Positions 17,281-27,508 of a stretch of DNA of 64,000 nt are shown one piece after another; positions within the stretch are counted from its first letter, which is position 1; every line of letters begins with the position of its first letter. Location: positions 620,001 through 684,000 of the forward strand of contig NZ_RJVF01000009.1 of NCBI RefSeq assembly GCF_003752175.1, in the 5' to 3' direction. This DNA comes from Comamonas sp. BIGb0124 (GTDB taxonomy: Bacteria; Pseudomonadota; Gammaproteobacteria; Burkholderiales; Burkholderiaceae_C). The notes under the pieces were generated by a model. The model was not told where the DNA came from. It saw nothing but the letters and a program-made list of their open reading frames with translations, and made no database searches. The position numbers and the translations under genes were made by a program.

Positions 17281-18024
17281 ATGAGCAACACCGATTTTGC
17301 GCTGGCGGTCGAAGACCTGTCGGTCGCCTTCGACGGTTTCAAGGCCATCGACAGCCTCAACCTCTATGTCGACCGCAACGAGCTGCGCGTCATCATCGGT
17401 CCGAACGGCGCCGGCAAGACCACGCTGCTGGACCTGATCTGCGGCAAGACACGGGCGAGCGGTGGCAGCATCAAGTTCAAGAACATCGAGCTCACCGCCA
17501 TGGCCGAGCACAAGCGGGTGCGGCTGGGCATCGGCCGCAAGTTCCAGACGCCGTCCATCTACGAGAACCTGTCGGTGTTCCGCAACCTCGAGGTCTCCTA
17601 CCCCGAAGGCCGTTCGGTGTTCGGTGCGCTGGCCTTCCGTTGCACCGAAGCCGTGCAGAACCGGGTGCGCGAAGTGGCCGCGGACATCGGCCTCGGCGAC
17701 CGGCTCGAGAGCGAGGCGGGCCTGCTCAGTCACGGCCAGAAGCAGTGGCTGGAGATCGGCATGCTGCTCATGCAGGAGCCCGAACTGCTGATGCTCGACG
17801 AACCCATCGCCGGCATGAGCCCGCGCGAACGCGAGCTCACCGCCGATCTCCTGCAACGCATCTGCAGGAACCGCGCCGTCATCGTGATCGAGCACGACAT
17901 GGCTTTCGTCAAGCGCATCGCGCACAAGGTGACGGTGATGCATCAGGGAAAGATCCTGGCCGAAGGTCCGATGGACCAGGTCCAGGCCGATCCCCGCGTG
18001 ATCGATGTCTACCTCGGCCATTGA
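17281..18024 (+). CDS. urtD: ABC transporter ATP-binding protein UrtD
   Basis: A 247-aa LivG-type ATPase. Walker A GPNGAGKTT is at about residues 40-48, the signature is the degenerate LLSHGQKQWLEIG typical of UrtD rather than LSGGQ, and Walker B is LLMLDEP followed by the H-loop VIVIEHDMAFV. Lies 25 bp after urtC and 25 bp before urtE, so it is co-transcribed. It powers import together with UrtE. Confidence 0.94.
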   Translation: MSNTDFALAVEDLSVAFDGFKAIDSLNLYVDRNELRVIIGPNGAGKTTLLDLICGKTRASGGSIKFKNIELTAMAEHKRVRLGIGRKFQTPSIYENLSVFRNLEVSYPEGRSVFGALAFRCTEAVQNRVREVAADIGLGDRLESEAGLLSHGQKQWLEIGMLLMQEPELLMLDEPIAGMSPRERELTADLLQRICRNRAVIVIEHDMAFVKRIAHKVTVMHQGKILAEGPMDQVQADPRVIDVYLGH

Positions 18025-18049
18025 GCCCTTACGCAAAGGACCCCGCGCC

Positions 18050-18739
18050 ATGCTTCAAGTCACCGATCTTCACGTCGCCTACGGCCAGAGCGAGGCCCTG
18101 CACGGCATCACGCTGCATGGGCACGCCAACGAGACCGTGGCCATCATGGGCCGCAACGGCATGGGCAAGACCACGCTGTTCAAGGCCCTGATGGGCATCC
18201 TGCCGGTCCGCAGCGGACGCATCGAGGTCGCAGGGCAGGACGTGTCGCACGACGAGAGTTTCCGCCGCGTCGCCAAGGGCATCGCCTACGTGCCGCAGGG
18301 CCGCATGGTCTTCCCCACGCTGACGGTCGAGGAGAACATCCAGACCGGCCTCGAGAATGCCCGCGAAAAGGTCGTGCCCGACGAGATCTACGCGCTGTTC
18401 CCGGTGCTGTGGGACATGCGGGGGCGCCGCGGCGGCAATCTCTCGGGCGGCCAGCAGCAGCAGCTCGCCATTGCGCGCGCGCTGGTGACCGACCCCAAGG
18501 TGCTGCTGCTCGACGAGCCGACCGAGGGCATCCAGCCTTCCATCATCAAGGACATCGCACGCGCGCTCAACGAGATCCGCAAGCTGCGCGGGATCACCAT
18601 CGTCGTGTCCGAGCAGGTCCTGTCCTTCGCCATGGATGTGGCCGACCGGCTGCTGGTCATCGAAGGCGGGCGCCTGGTGCACGAGACCCGGCGCAGCGAG
18701 ACCAACGAGCAGCTCATCAAGTCCTATCTGTCCGTCTGA
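18050..18739 (+). CDS. urtE: ABC transporter ATP-binding protein UrtE
   Basis: A 229-aa LivF-type ATPase. It contains Walker A GRNGMGKTT, the signature NLSGGQQQQLAIARAL and Walker B VLLLDEPTEGIQPS; GRNGMGKTT and the DEPTEGIQPSII run are typical of UrtE. The start at 18050 gives the family N-terminus MLQVTDLHVAYGQS; a start at 18005 would overlap urtD. It completes the importer, and the next gene is the amidase. Confidence 0.94.
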   Translation: MLQVTDLHVAYGQSEALHGITLHGHANETVAIMGRNGMGKTTLFKALMGILPVRSGRIEVAGQDVSHDESFRRVAKGIAYVPQGRMVFPTLTVEENIQTGLENAREKVVPDEIYALFPVLWDMRGRRGGNLSGGQQQQLAIARALVTDPKVLLLDEPTEGIQPSIIKDIARALNEIRKLRGITIVVSEQVLSFAMDVADRLLVIEGGRLVHETRRSETNEQLIKSYLSV

Positions 18740-18781
18740 GCGTCCGGACACCATCCTGCCCCGTCCCCAAGGAGAGCCCAC

Positions 18782-19813
18782 ATGATCCACGGCGATATCT
18801 CGAGCAGTGCCGACACCGTCGGTGTCGCGGTCGTGAACTACAAGATGCCCCGCCTGCACAGCCGTGCCGAAGTGCTGGCCAACGCCAGGCGCATCGCGGA
18901 CATGCTGGTCGGCCTGAAGAAAGGCCTGCCGGGCATGGACCTGGCGATCTTTCCCGAGTACAGCACCCACGGCATCATGTACGACACGCAGGAGATGTAC
19001 GACACGGCCACCACGGTACCCGGTGCCGAGACCGAGGTCTTTGCCCAGGCCTGCCGATTAGCCAAGGTGTGGGGCGTCTTTTCGCTTACGGGCGAGCGTC
19101 ACGAGGCCCATCCCGACAAGGCGCCCTACAACACGCTCATCCTGATGAACGACCAGGGCGAGATCGTGCAGAAGTACCGCAAGATCATGCCCTGGACACC
19201 CATCGAGGGCTGGTATCCGGGCGACCGCACCTACGTGTCCGACGGGCCGAAGGGACTGAAGATCAGCCTGATCGTCTGCGACGACGGCAACTATCCCGAG
19301 ATCTGGCGCGACTGCGCCATGAAGGGCGCCGAACTCATCGTTCGCTGCCAGGGCTACATGTACCCGGCCAAAGAGCAGCAGATCCTCATCAGCAAGGCCA
19401 TGGCCTTCGCCAACAACACCTACGTGGCGGTGGCCAACGCGGCCGGCTTCGACGGCGTCTACAGCTATTTCGGGCACAGCGCGCTCATCGGTTTCGATGG
19501 CCGCACGCTGGGTGAATGCGGCGAGGAAGAGAACGGCGTGCAGTACGCCGCGCTCTCCAAGAGCCTGATCCGCGATTTCCGGCGCAACGGCCAGTCCGAG
19601 AACCATCTCTTCAAGCTGCTGCACCGCGGCTACACGGGCGTGCTGAATTCGCACGACGGCGACCAGGGCCTGGCCGACTGTCCCTACGACTTCTACCGCC
19701 GTTGGGTGAACGATCCGCAAGGCACCCGTGCAGAGGTCGAAGCCCTGACGCGGCCCTGCATCGGTACGCCCGAGTGCCCGATCGAGGGCATCCCCCACAC
19801 GCCCGCGGCCTGA
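18782..19813 (+). CDS. amiE: Aliphatic amidase, nitrilase superfamily
   Basis: A 343-aa cytoplasmic enzyme that hydrolyses short aliphatic amides to the acid and ammonia. It aligns by eye over its full length with Pseudomonas AmiE ([24 protein letters not shown]). The nitrilase triad is intact at the usual numbers: Glu59 (FPEYS), Lys134 (KYRK) and Cys166 (IVCDDGN). AGGAG precedes the ATG. The formamidase paralogue AmiF is the main alternative; the MxHGDISSS start and 343-aa length favour AmiE. Its place after urtE links uptake to hydrolysis. Confidence 0.93.
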   Translation: MIHGDISSSADTVGVAVVNYKMPRLHSRAEVLANARRIADMLVGLKKGLPGMDLAIFPEYSTHGIMYDTQEMYDTATTVPGAETEVFAQACRLAKVWGVFSLTGERHEAHPDKAPYNTLILMNDQGEIVQKYRKIMPWTPIEGWYPGDRTYVSDGPKGLKISLIVCDDGNYPEIWRDCAMKGAELIVRCQGYMYPAKEQQILISKAMAFANNTYVAVANAAGFDGVYSYFGHSALIGFDGRTLGECGEEENGVQYAALSKSLIRDFRRNGQSENHLFKLLHRGYTGVLNSHDGDQGLADCPYDFYRRWVNDPQGTRAEVEALTRPCIGTPECPIEGIPHTPAA

Positions 19814-19862
19814 ACGGCGCGCGATCCCTTTTCCATCCGTTTGTCTAACTTTGGAGCCTTCC

Positions 19863-21092
19863 ATGGCAGATACCCTGATCAAGGTCGACCTCAAGCAATC
19901 CCCCTACGAGAACGCGCAGGTCCACAACCGCTGGCATCCCGACATTCCCATGGCCGTCTGGGTCGAGCCCGGCGACGAGTTCAAGCTCGAGACCTATGAC
20001 TGGACGGGCGGCGCCATCCAGAACAACGACAGCGCCGAAGACGTGCGCGACGTGGACCTGTCGACGGTGCATTTCCTGTCCGGTCCGGTGGGCGTGCGCG
20101 GAGCCGAGCCCGGCGACCTGCTGGTCGTGGATCTGCTCGACATCGGGGCCCGCGACGACAGCCTGTGGGGCTTCAACGGCTTTTTCTCGAAGAAGAACGG
20201 GGGCGGTTTCCTCACCGAGCACTACCCGCTGGCACAGAAGTCGATCTGGGACTTCCATGGCATGTTCACCAGCAGCCGTCACATCCCCGGCGTGAACTTC
20301 GCCGGCCTGATCCACCCCGGGCTCATCGGCTGTCTGCCCGACGCCAAGATGCTCGAGGCCTGGAACACCCGCGAAGCCGAGCTCATCGCCACCGATCCGC
20401 AGCGTGTACCCGGCCTGGCGAACCCGCCCCATGCGGCCACGGCCCACATGGGGCAACTGCAGGGCGAACTGCGCGAGCGCGCCGCCGCCGAAGGGGCACG
20501 CACCGTGCCGCCGCGCGAACATGGCGGCAACTGCGACATCAAGGATCTCTCGCGCGGTTCCCGGGTCTATTTTCCGGTCTACGTGAACGGCGCCGGCCTG
20601 TCGGTGGGCGATCTGCACTTCAGCCAGGGCGACGGCGAGATCACCTTCTGCGGCGCGATCGAGATGGCGGGCTGGGTCCACATGAAGGTCCAGCTCATCA
20701 AGGGCGGCATGACCAAGTACGGCATCAAGAACCCCATCTTCAAGCCCAGCCCCATCGTGCCCAACTACAAGGATTACCTGATTTTCGAAGGCATATCCGT
20801 GGACGAGTCCGGCAAGCAGCATTACCTCGACGTGACGGTGGCCTACCGCCAGGCCTGCCTCAATGCCATCGAGTACCTCAAGAAGTTCGGCTACAGCGGT
20901 GCGCAGGCCTATTCCATCCTGGGCACCGCGCCCGTCCAGGGCCACATCAGCGGTGTGGTCGATGTGCCGAATGCATGCGCCACGCTGTGGCTGCCGACCG
21001 AGATCTTCGATTTCGACATCAACCCCAATGCGGCGGGGCCGGTCAAGATGCTCGACGGCAGCATCGACATGCCGGTCGCCCCCGACAAGTGA
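19863..21092 (+). CDS. fmdA: Formamidase, FmdA/acetamidase family
   Basis: A 409-aa enzyme of the acetamidase/formamidase family, which is unrelated to nitrilases. It shows FmdA hallmarks: the N-terminal VDLKQSPYENAQVHNRWHPDIP run, GPVGVRGAEPGDLLVVDLLD, HPGLIGCLP, PPREHGGNCDIKDLSRGS and SVGDLHFSQGDGEITFCG, which hold the metal and substrate residues. It converts formamide to formate and ammonia in the cytoplasm. The ATG at 19863 matches the family start and follows TTTGGAG. It directly follows the aliphatic amidase, so the operon has two unrelated amide hydrolases. Confidence 0.94.
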   Translation: MADTLIKVDLKQSPYENAQVHNRWHPDIPMAVWVEPGDEFKLETYDWTGGAIQNNDSAEDVRDVDLSTVHFLSGPVGVRGAEPGDLLVVDLLDIGARDDSLWGFNGFFSKKNGGGFLTEHYPLAQKSIWDFHGMFTSSRHIPGVNFAGLIHPGLIGCLPDAKMLEAWNTREAELIATDPQRVPGLANPPHAATAHMGQLQGELRERAAAEGARTVPPREHGGNCDIKDLSRGSRVYFPVYVNGAGLSVGDLHFSQGDGEITFCGAIEMAGWVHMKVQLIKGGMTKYGIKNPIFKPSPIVPNYKDYLIFEGISVDESGKQHYLDVTVAYRQACLNAIEYLKKFGYSGAQAYSILGTAPVQGHISGVVDVPNACATLWLPTEIFDFDINPNAAGPVKMLDGSIDMPVAPDK

Positions 21093-21117
21093 TCGCCTGA
21101 CAGCATCGGAGCCCCAT

Positions 21118-21477
21118 ATGCCCACTTACGAATACGACTGCCCCCGGTGCGGGGGCTTCGATGCCCGGCGCAGCGTGGCCCTGCGCAACGAGGCTGCCGA
21201 GTGCCCGGGCTGCCAGGCACCGTCGCCCCGCGTGATGGTGTCCGCGCCGCACCTGGCCAGCGTGCCCGGCAGCGTGCGCCGGGCGCACGAGGTCAACGAG
21301 ACCGCGCGCCATGCGCCGCGCCACAGCCGCGATCTGGCCGAGGGGCGCTACAGCGGATACAAGCATCCTTCGGGCTGCGGATGCTGCAGCGGCGGCGGCA
21401 AACGGACGGCCACCGTGACGGCTCCCGACGGTGCCAAGGCCTTTCCCGGCAAGCGCCCCTGGATGATCAGCCATTAG
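21118..21477 (+). CDS. fmdB: FmdB-family zinc-ribbon protein
   Basis: A 119-aa protein whose first 45 residues form the FmdB (CxxC) zinc ribbon: MPTYEYDCPRCGG and a second pair ECPGC. The tail is basic and carries an additional SGCGCCSGGG cluster. In Methylophilus, FmdB was proposed to regulate the formamidase genes; its biochemical role is not settled. Starts 25 bp after fmdA and ends the operon. Confidence 0.9.
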   Translation: MPTYEYDCPRCGGFDARRSVALRNEAAECPGCQAPSPRVMVSAPHLASVPGSVRRAHEVNETARHAPRHSRDLAEGRYSGYKHPSGCGCCSGGGKRTATVTAPDGAKAFPGKRPWMISH

Positions 21478-21606
21478 CCTCGTTGGGCCCATTCGGCCCG
21501 GGGGCGTGCCGGCTCCGGCTGCAAGGCGGGCGGGCGGCGTTTACACTGCGGTGATTGTTTTCAGCCCAGGCGAGGGCTCGTTGCCCCGCCTTTCAGCCGA
21601 CCGACC

Positions 21607-22083
21607 ATGACCATCACCAAAGACACCGCCGTCACCATCCGCTATCAGCTCACCGACGAGCAAGGCCGCACCCTCGAGTCCAGCCAGACGCCCATCGCCT
21701 ATCTGCATGGCGGATACGACAACATCTTCCCGAAAGTCGAAGCCGCTCTCGAAGGCCAGGACGCCGGCTTCAAGACCACGGTGAACCTGTCGGTCGACGA
21801 AGCCTTCGGTCCGCGCGACGAATCGCTGGTTCGCACCATCCCCAAGAGCGAGTTCCCCCCCGGCGTGAAGGTCGGTGGCCAACTGCGGGGCCACACCGAC
21901 GACGGCCAGGAACACGTCTTCAACGTGCTCAAGATCAAGGGCCAGGACGTGATGCTGGACGGCAACCATCCGCTGGCCGGCAAGGCCTTGAAGATGGCGC
22001 TCACGGTGGTCTCGGTGCGCCCGGCCAAGGCCGAGGAAATCGCCCACCGCCACGTGCACGGCGAACACGGCCATCACCATTGA
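21607..22083 (+). CDS. slyD: FKBP-type peptidyl-prolyl isomerase, SlyD-like
   Basis: A 158-aa cytoplasmic prolyl isomerase and chaperone. The FKBP half-domain opens YQLTDEQGRTLESS, the inserted IF (chaperone) domain runs from about residue 60 to 125 with VDEAFGPRDESL, and the FKBP part closes with GNHPLAGKALKMALTVV. The last 15 residues are His-rich (HRHVHGEHGHHH), as in SlyD proteins that bind nickel and zinc. It stands alone between the amide operon and a small conserved gene. Confidence 0.9.
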   Translation: MTITKDTAVTIRYQLTDEQGRTLESSQTPIAYLHGGYDNIFPKVEAALEGQDAGFKTTVNLSVDEAFGPRDESLVRTIPKSEFPPGVKVGGQLRGHTDDGQEHVFNVLKIKGQDVMLDGNHPLAGKALKMALTVVSVRPAKAEEIAHRHVHGEHGHHH

Positions 22084-22190
22084 CACGTGCCCCGAAGAGC
22101 CCGTGTTGCGCTCGGGCATTGAACAGGAAACCGGCTGCCGTTAAAGTGGCTTCCAGGAACCTGTTGACAGGGGAGTGAACGAGGCCAGCC

Positions 22191-22556
22191 ATGTCCCAGA
22201 CCAGCGGCGATTACGCCGAATACCAGATCGAGATCCCACCGTCCTTCGTGGCGCTCTACAGCGACGCGCAACAACGCCTGCTGGTGCCCCTGGCCCAGTT
22301 GCGCTTGCGCTACGAGGTCTGCGAAGACCTGGCCCAGCATCTGGCCGGTCCGGCGCAGTCGATGCTCGATGCCGTACCCGACTCGTCGCCCTCCACCGGC
22401 ATCGACATTCTTCGGCGCATTCTGAAGGGGCTGCTTTCGGGGGAATCCGGCATCGACAGCAAGGAAGCCTGCTGGGTGGTGCACCGCCTGGCCGAGGTGC
22501 TGGATTGGCCCACGCTGCACGAAGACGAGATCCGCAGCTGTTCCCAGGACGAGTGA
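22191..22556 (+). CDS. Conserved small protein of unknown function
   Basis: A 121-aa acidic soluble protein starting MSQTSGDYAEYQIEIPPSFVALY. I recall short proteins with the same YQIEIPPSFVALY start and YEVCEDLAQHL core in Burkholderiales genomes, often labelled only as hypothetical or as ATPase with chaperone activity; no Walker motif is visible here. A C-terminal block (EACWVVHRLAEVLDWP) is also conserved-looking. Codon usage fits the neighbours, and the gene converges with the OhrR-type gene 18 bp away. Confidence 0.75.
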   Translation: MSQTSGDYAEYQIEIPPSFVALYSDAQQRLLVPLAQLRLRYEVCEDLAQHLAGPAQSMLDAVPDSSPSTGIDILRRILKGLLSGESGIDSKEACWVVHRLAEVLDWPTLHEDEIRSCSQDE

Positions 22557-22574
22557 GCTGCGGCGCGGACCCCG

Positions 22575-23087
22575 TCAAAGATGGCGGATGAGGCTGGCGC
22601 GCAGCGACTCCAGCCGGCCCGTGATCGCCTGCAGTTCCTCGAGCGAGCAGTCGGCCGCGCAGAACACGCCTTCGGGCACCGCCCGGGCCCGGGCCTGCAG
22701 CGCCTGGCCTTCCGGCGTGAGGCGGATGAGCACCTGACGTTCGTCCTGGGTGCTGCGGGTCCGGGTCACCAGGCCCGAGGCCTGCAGCCGCTTGAGCAGC
22801 GGCGTGAGCGTTGCCGAATCCAGGTAGAGCCGGTCGCCCAGCTCCGAAACCGTCAGACCGTCGCCTTCCCACAGCACCAGCATGACCAGATACTGGGGAT
22901 ACGTGAGATGGAGTCCGTCGAGCAACTGGCGGTAGAGCTTGTTCATGGCCAGATTGGCCGAATAGAGCGCAAAACACAGCTGTCCGTCGAGACCGCTCGG
23001 CCCGCCATGGACCGGCGGCTCGGCGGGCGTGGCGGGCTTGGCGGCATGGGGGCCTGAATCGGGCGGGGCGTTGGATGGGGTGGCCAT
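22575..23087 (-). CDS. ohrR: MarR/OhrR-family redox-type regulator
   Basis: A 170-aa MarR-family protein. The stretch [19 protein letters not shown] is the OhrR signature, with the peroxide-sensing Cys here at residue 38 after a 30-residue Pro/Ala-rich N-terminal extension. Winged-helix DNA-binding segments are [25 protein letters not shown] and the [10 protein letters not shown] wing. Two later Cys (GVFCAADC) could act as resolving residues, as in two-Cys OhrR. No ohr peroxidase gene is next to it, which is unusual. The ATG at 23087 is chosen because the longer in-frame extension has no family resemblance. Confidence 0.83.
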   Translation of the reverse strand: MATPSNAPPDSGPHAAKPATPAEPPVHGGPSGLDGQLCFALYSANLAMNKLYRQLLDGLHLTYPQYLVMLVLWEGDGLTVSELGDRLYLDSATLTPLLKRLQASGLVTRTRSTQDERQVLIRLTPEGQALQARARAVPEGVFCAADCSLEELQAITGRLESLRASLIRHL

Positions 23088-23172
23088 GACTGGATTGTAG
23101 GCCGGGCCATCGATCGGCTTGCAGGCGACCGAATGGGGCGGCAGGTTGTGCGGCTCCTTGCGGCCGGGCATG

Positions 23173-23195
23173 AAAAAACGCGCCCGGGGGCGCGT
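23173..23195 (-). terminator. Rho-independent terminator of the tkt-gapA unit
   Basis: On the minus strand, ACGCGCCC / GGGCGCGT with a two-base gap at the apex is followed by six T residues, 62 bp after the gapA stop codon. Confidence 0.85.
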
Positions 23196-23256
23196 TTCGA
23201 GGTGCGGTGCACAAGCCGCGCCATCCGAGCGCGGCCTGGGCGGATGCAAGCGTGGC

Positions 23257-24345
<1,089 letters not shown>

Positions 24346-24355
24346 TCAAGGGCGG

Positions 24356-26467
24356 TCAGCGGTTGGCAAGTACCTTGCGCACGGTGTCCGCGACATTTTC
24401 GGGGGTGAATCCGAAGTATTTGAAAAGGTCACCGGCCGGGGCCGATTCACCGTAGCGATCGAGGCCCACCACGGCCGAGACGCCGTACTTCCACCAGCCG
24501 TCGGTGGAGCCCATCTCGACCGCGACACGCGGCAGGCCCTGGGGCAGGACGTCGTTCTTGTAGGCGACGGTCTGGCGGTCGAACACCGTGGTGCTGGGGA
24601 CCGAGACCACACGCACGGCGATCTTGAATTCCTTGGCCAGCAGTTCCTGGGCCTTGAGCGCCAGCGGCACTTCGCTGCCGGTCGCCAGGATCACGGCCTG
24701 GGCCTTCTTGCGGATACCCAGGTCGGCGGGTTCCGAAAGCACATAGGCGCCGCGGCTGATGTCGCCGACATCGCGCTTGGGCGCGTAGCTGATGCCCTGG
24801 CGCGACAGCAGCAGGGCGCTGGGACGGTTCTTGTTCTCGAGCGCCACGGCCCAGGCCACGGCGGTTTCGGCCGTGTCGCCCGGACGCCAGACGTCGAGGT
24901 TGGGGATCAGGCGCAGGCTGGCGGCATGCTCGACCGACTGGTGGGTCGGGCCGTCTTCGCCCAGGCCGATGGAGTCGTGCGTGAAGACGTGGATGACACG
25001 CTGCTTCATCAGTGCGGCCATGCGGATGGCGTTGCGGCTGTAGTCGCTGAAGGTCAGGAAGGTGCCGCCGTAGGGGATGTAGCCGCCGTGCAGGGCAATG
25101 CCGTTCATGATGGCGGCCATGCCGAACTCGCGCACGCCGTAGTTGATATGGCGGCCGATCTGGCCATGCGTGGCGGGCGCGGCATTGGCGTCGCTGGCGG
25201 GCTTGGCTTCGTCCTCGGCGCCGCCGGCAGCGGCCTTGGGCGCTTCGAGCACCACGGCACCGGTCACATCGTCGAAGCGCAGGGCCGGCGTGGACTTGGT
25301 GTTGGTCAGGTTGGAGCCGGTCAGGTCGGCCGAGCCGCCCAGCAGTTCGGGCAGCGCGGCGGTGAAGGCCTCGAGCGCGAGCTGGCTGGCCTTGCGGCTG
25401 GCGACGGTTTCAGCCTTGGTGTGGGCGGCGACGATGGTGTCGACGGCGACTTGCGCAAAACCCTTGGGCAGCTCGCCGGCCATGCGGCGCAGGAACTCCC
25501 CGGCCAGTTCGGGGTAGGCGGTCTTGTAGGCGTCGAAACGCGCATTCCACTCGGCTTCGCGTTCGGCGCCCTGGGCCTTGGCATCCCAGTCGGCATAGGC
25601 TTCGGCGGGGATCTCGAACGGGCCGTAAGTCCAGCCCAGCGCAGCGCGGGTGAGTTCGATCTCGGCGGCGCCCAGCGGTTCGCCGTGGGCCTTGGCCGTG
25701 TCCTGGCGGTTGGGGCTGCCCTTGCCGATGTGGGTCTTGCAGACGATCAGCGTGGGCTTGACCGCTTCGGCCTTGGCCTTGGCGATGGCGGCGTCGACGG
25801 CGTCGACATCGTGGCCGTCGATCGGGCCGATGACCTGCCAGCCGTAGGCCTTGAAGCGTTCGGGCGTGTTGTCGATGAACCAGGGGGCGACCTTGCCGTC
25901 GATGGAGATGCCGTTGTCGTCGTAGAGCGCGACCAGCTTGCCCAGCTTCCAGGCACCGGCCAGGGCTGCGGCTTCATGGCTGATGCCTTCCATCAGGCAG
26001 CCGTCGCCCAGGAAGGTGTAGGTGTGGTGGTCGACGATGGCATGGCCTTCGCGATTGAACTCGGCAGCCAGCAGCTTTTCGGCCAGCGCGAAGCCCACCG
26101 CATTGGTGATGCCCTGGCCCAGCGGGCCGGTGGTGGTTTCCACGCCCGGCGTATAGCCGACTTCGGGGTGGCCCGGGGTCTTGCTGTGCAGTTGGCGGAA
26201 GTTCTTGAGCTCGTCGATCGGCAGGTCATAGCCGCTGAGGTGCAGCAGCGAGTAGATCAGCATCGAGCCGTGGCCGTTGGAGAGGATGAAACGGTCGCGG
26301 TCGGCCCAGTGCGGATTGACGGGGTTGTGGCGCAGATGGCGGCCCCAGAGGGCGACCGCCATGTCGGCCATGCCCATGGGGGCGCCGGGGTGACCGGAGT
26401 TGGCTTGTTGAACGGCGTCCATTGCCAGCGCGCGAATCGCGTTGGCCATCAATGCGGTGTTTGCCAT
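24356..26467 (-). CDS. tkt: Transketolase
   Basis: A 703-aa thiamine-diphosphate enzyme of the pentose-phosphate pathway. [11 protein letters not shown] and SNGHGSML are the N-terminal substrate and cofactor blocks, and GDGCLMEG (from residue 154) with the NGISIDG Asn forms the TPP motif. The C-terminal half has [15 protein letters not shown] and [14 protein letters not shown]. It is about 35 aa longer than typical transketolases because of an Ala/Glu/Lys-rich insertion at about residues 397-437. The ATG at 26467 matches the family start; the upstream in-frame sequence is antisense to the next gene. Confidence 0.96.
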   Translation of the reverse strand: MANTALMANAIRALAMDAVQQANSGHPGAPMGMADMAVALWGRHLRHNPVNPHWADRDRFILSNGHGSMLIYSLLHLSGYDLPIDELKNFRQLHSKTPGHPEVGYTPGVETTTGPLGQGITNAVGFALAEKLLAAEFNREGHAIVDHHTYTFLGDGCLMEGISHEAAALAGAWKLGKLVALYDDNGISIDGKVAPWFIDNTPERFKAYGWQVIGPIDGHDVDAVDAAIAKAKAEAVKPTLIVCKTHIGKGSPNRQDTAKAHGEPLGAAEIELTRAALGWTYGPFEIPAEAYADWDAKAQGAEREAEWNARFDAYKTAYPELAGEFLRRMAGELPKGFAQVAVDTIVAAHTKAETVASRKASQLALEAFTAALPELLGGSADLTGSNLTNTKSTPALRFDDVTGAVVLEAPKAAAGGAEDEAKPASDANAAPATHGQIGRHINYGVREFGMAAIMNGIALHGGYIPYGGTFLTFSDYSRNAIRMAALMKQRVIHVFTHDSIGLGEDGPTHQSVEHAASLRLIPNLDVWRPGDTAETAVAWAVALENKNRPSALLLSRQGISYAPKRDVGDISRGAYVLSEPADLGIRKKAQAVILATGSEVPLALKAQELLAKEFKIAVRVVSVPSTTVFDRQTVAYKNDVLPQGLPRVAVEMGSTDGWWKYGVSAVVGLDRYGESAPAGDLFKYFGFTPENVADTVRKVLANR

Positions 26468-26611
26468 GTGGGCGGGGCTCCGGGAAATGAGGGCTAGGAA
26501 GGCACGAAATCCTTCGATTCTACTGCGCGAGCCCTGTCCCCATCGGCGCCGGGGCCAGGTCGGGCGGCTTGGCGATAATGCGCAGTCCCGAGCGTTTTGG
26601 AGTTTCCTGTT

Positions 26612-27364
26612 TTGGATAGCGCAATCCCCCCCTACGCAGGCCAGGCCATGCTGCTGGCCGCCGGCCGCGGCGAACGCATGCGGCCGCTGACCGACCAGAC
26701 CCCCAAGCCGCTGCTGGCCGTGCAGGGGCAGCCCTTGCTGGGCTGGAGCCTGGCGCAGATGGCTGCGGGCGGTATCCGCCGCGTGGTGATCAACACCGCC
26801 TGGCTCGGCGAGCAGATCGAGGCGCGCTTCGGGGCCGAAACCCCGACGGCGCATGGGCCGCTCACCGTCCGCTATTCCCACGAACAGCCGCCGGGTGCGG
26901 GCTTTTCCGCACTCGAGACGGCAGGCGGCATCAGCCGGGCCTTGCCCTGGCTGGACGCGGTGTTCTGGGTGGCCGCAGGCGATGTCTTTGTCCCGGATTT
27001 TGTGTTCGATGCCCAGGCCTTGGCGCGCTTTGCCGACAGCGAGCACCTGGCCCATGTCTGGCTGGTGCCCAACCCGCCGCACAACCCGCGGGGCGATTTC
27101 GGCCTCACCGCGCAGGGCCTGGCCACCAGCCGGCCCGCCGAGGGCGAGACGGGCTACACCTTCAGCACCATCGGCCTCTATCGCCGCGAGCTGTTCGACG
27201 AACCCTGGTTCGAACTGGCACCCGGCAATCCGGACGGCGCCAAGGCCGCGCTGGCCCCCTTGCTGCGGCTGGCCATGGATGCCGGCCGCGTCAGCGCGCA
27301 GCTTTACAGCGGCCGCTGGACGGACGTCGGCACGCCCGAGCGCCTGGCCGAACTCAACCGATGA
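26612..27364 (+). CDS. murU: MurU-like nucleotidyltransferase
   Basis: A 250-aa sugar-1-phosphate nucleotidyltransferase. The signature [21 protein letters not shown] holds the glycine-rich loop and catalytic Lys, and [12 protein letters not shown] carries the metal-binding Asp. The length and the [16 protein letters not shown] ending match MurU (MurNAc-1-phosphate uridylyltransferase of the peptidoglycan recycling bypass). I choose the TTG at 26612 because GGAG lies nine bases upstream; a TTG at 26597 overlaps that GGAG. MurU usually sits with amgK, which is not seen here, so another hexose-1-phosphate substrate is possible. Confidence 0.85.
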   Translation: MDSAIPPYAGQAMLLAAGRGERMRPLTDQTPKPLLAVQGQPLLGWSLAQMAAGGIRRVVINTAWLGEQIEARFGAETPTAHGPLTVRYSHEQPPGAGFSALETAGGISRALPWLDAVFWVAAGDVFVPDFVFDAQALARFADSEHLAHVWLVPNPPHNPRGDFGLTAQGLATSRPAEGETGYTFSTIGLYRRELFDEPWFELAPGNPDGAKAALAPLLRLAMDAGRVSAQLYSGRWTDVGTPERLAELNR

Positions 27365-27390
27365 GCACCGGCAGGCCGCATCGATCGGCC

Positions 27391-27450
27391 CGAGTCGGCA
27401 AGGGTCAATCAAAGTCGGCCAAAGTCGGTAAAGATCAGTACGGATCGAGG
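27391..27450. repeat. Degenerate 10-bp tandem repeat
   Basis: Six consecutive 10-base units, the best pair being AAAGTCGGCC and AAAGTCGGTA, fill the gap between the convergent murU and DUF1294 genes. Flanking units (CGAGTCGGCA, AGGGTCAATC, AAGATCAGTA, CGGATCGAGG) keep GTC/ATC at the same phase. It is probably slippage-derived; no gene or clear terminator is visible in this 144-bp gap. Confidence 0.5.
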
Positions 27451-27508
27451 GCCGCCTGCAGCGTTCGGGCGGATCCGTCCGCGCACCGCTGCCGCGAAAC
27501 AGCAGCCT

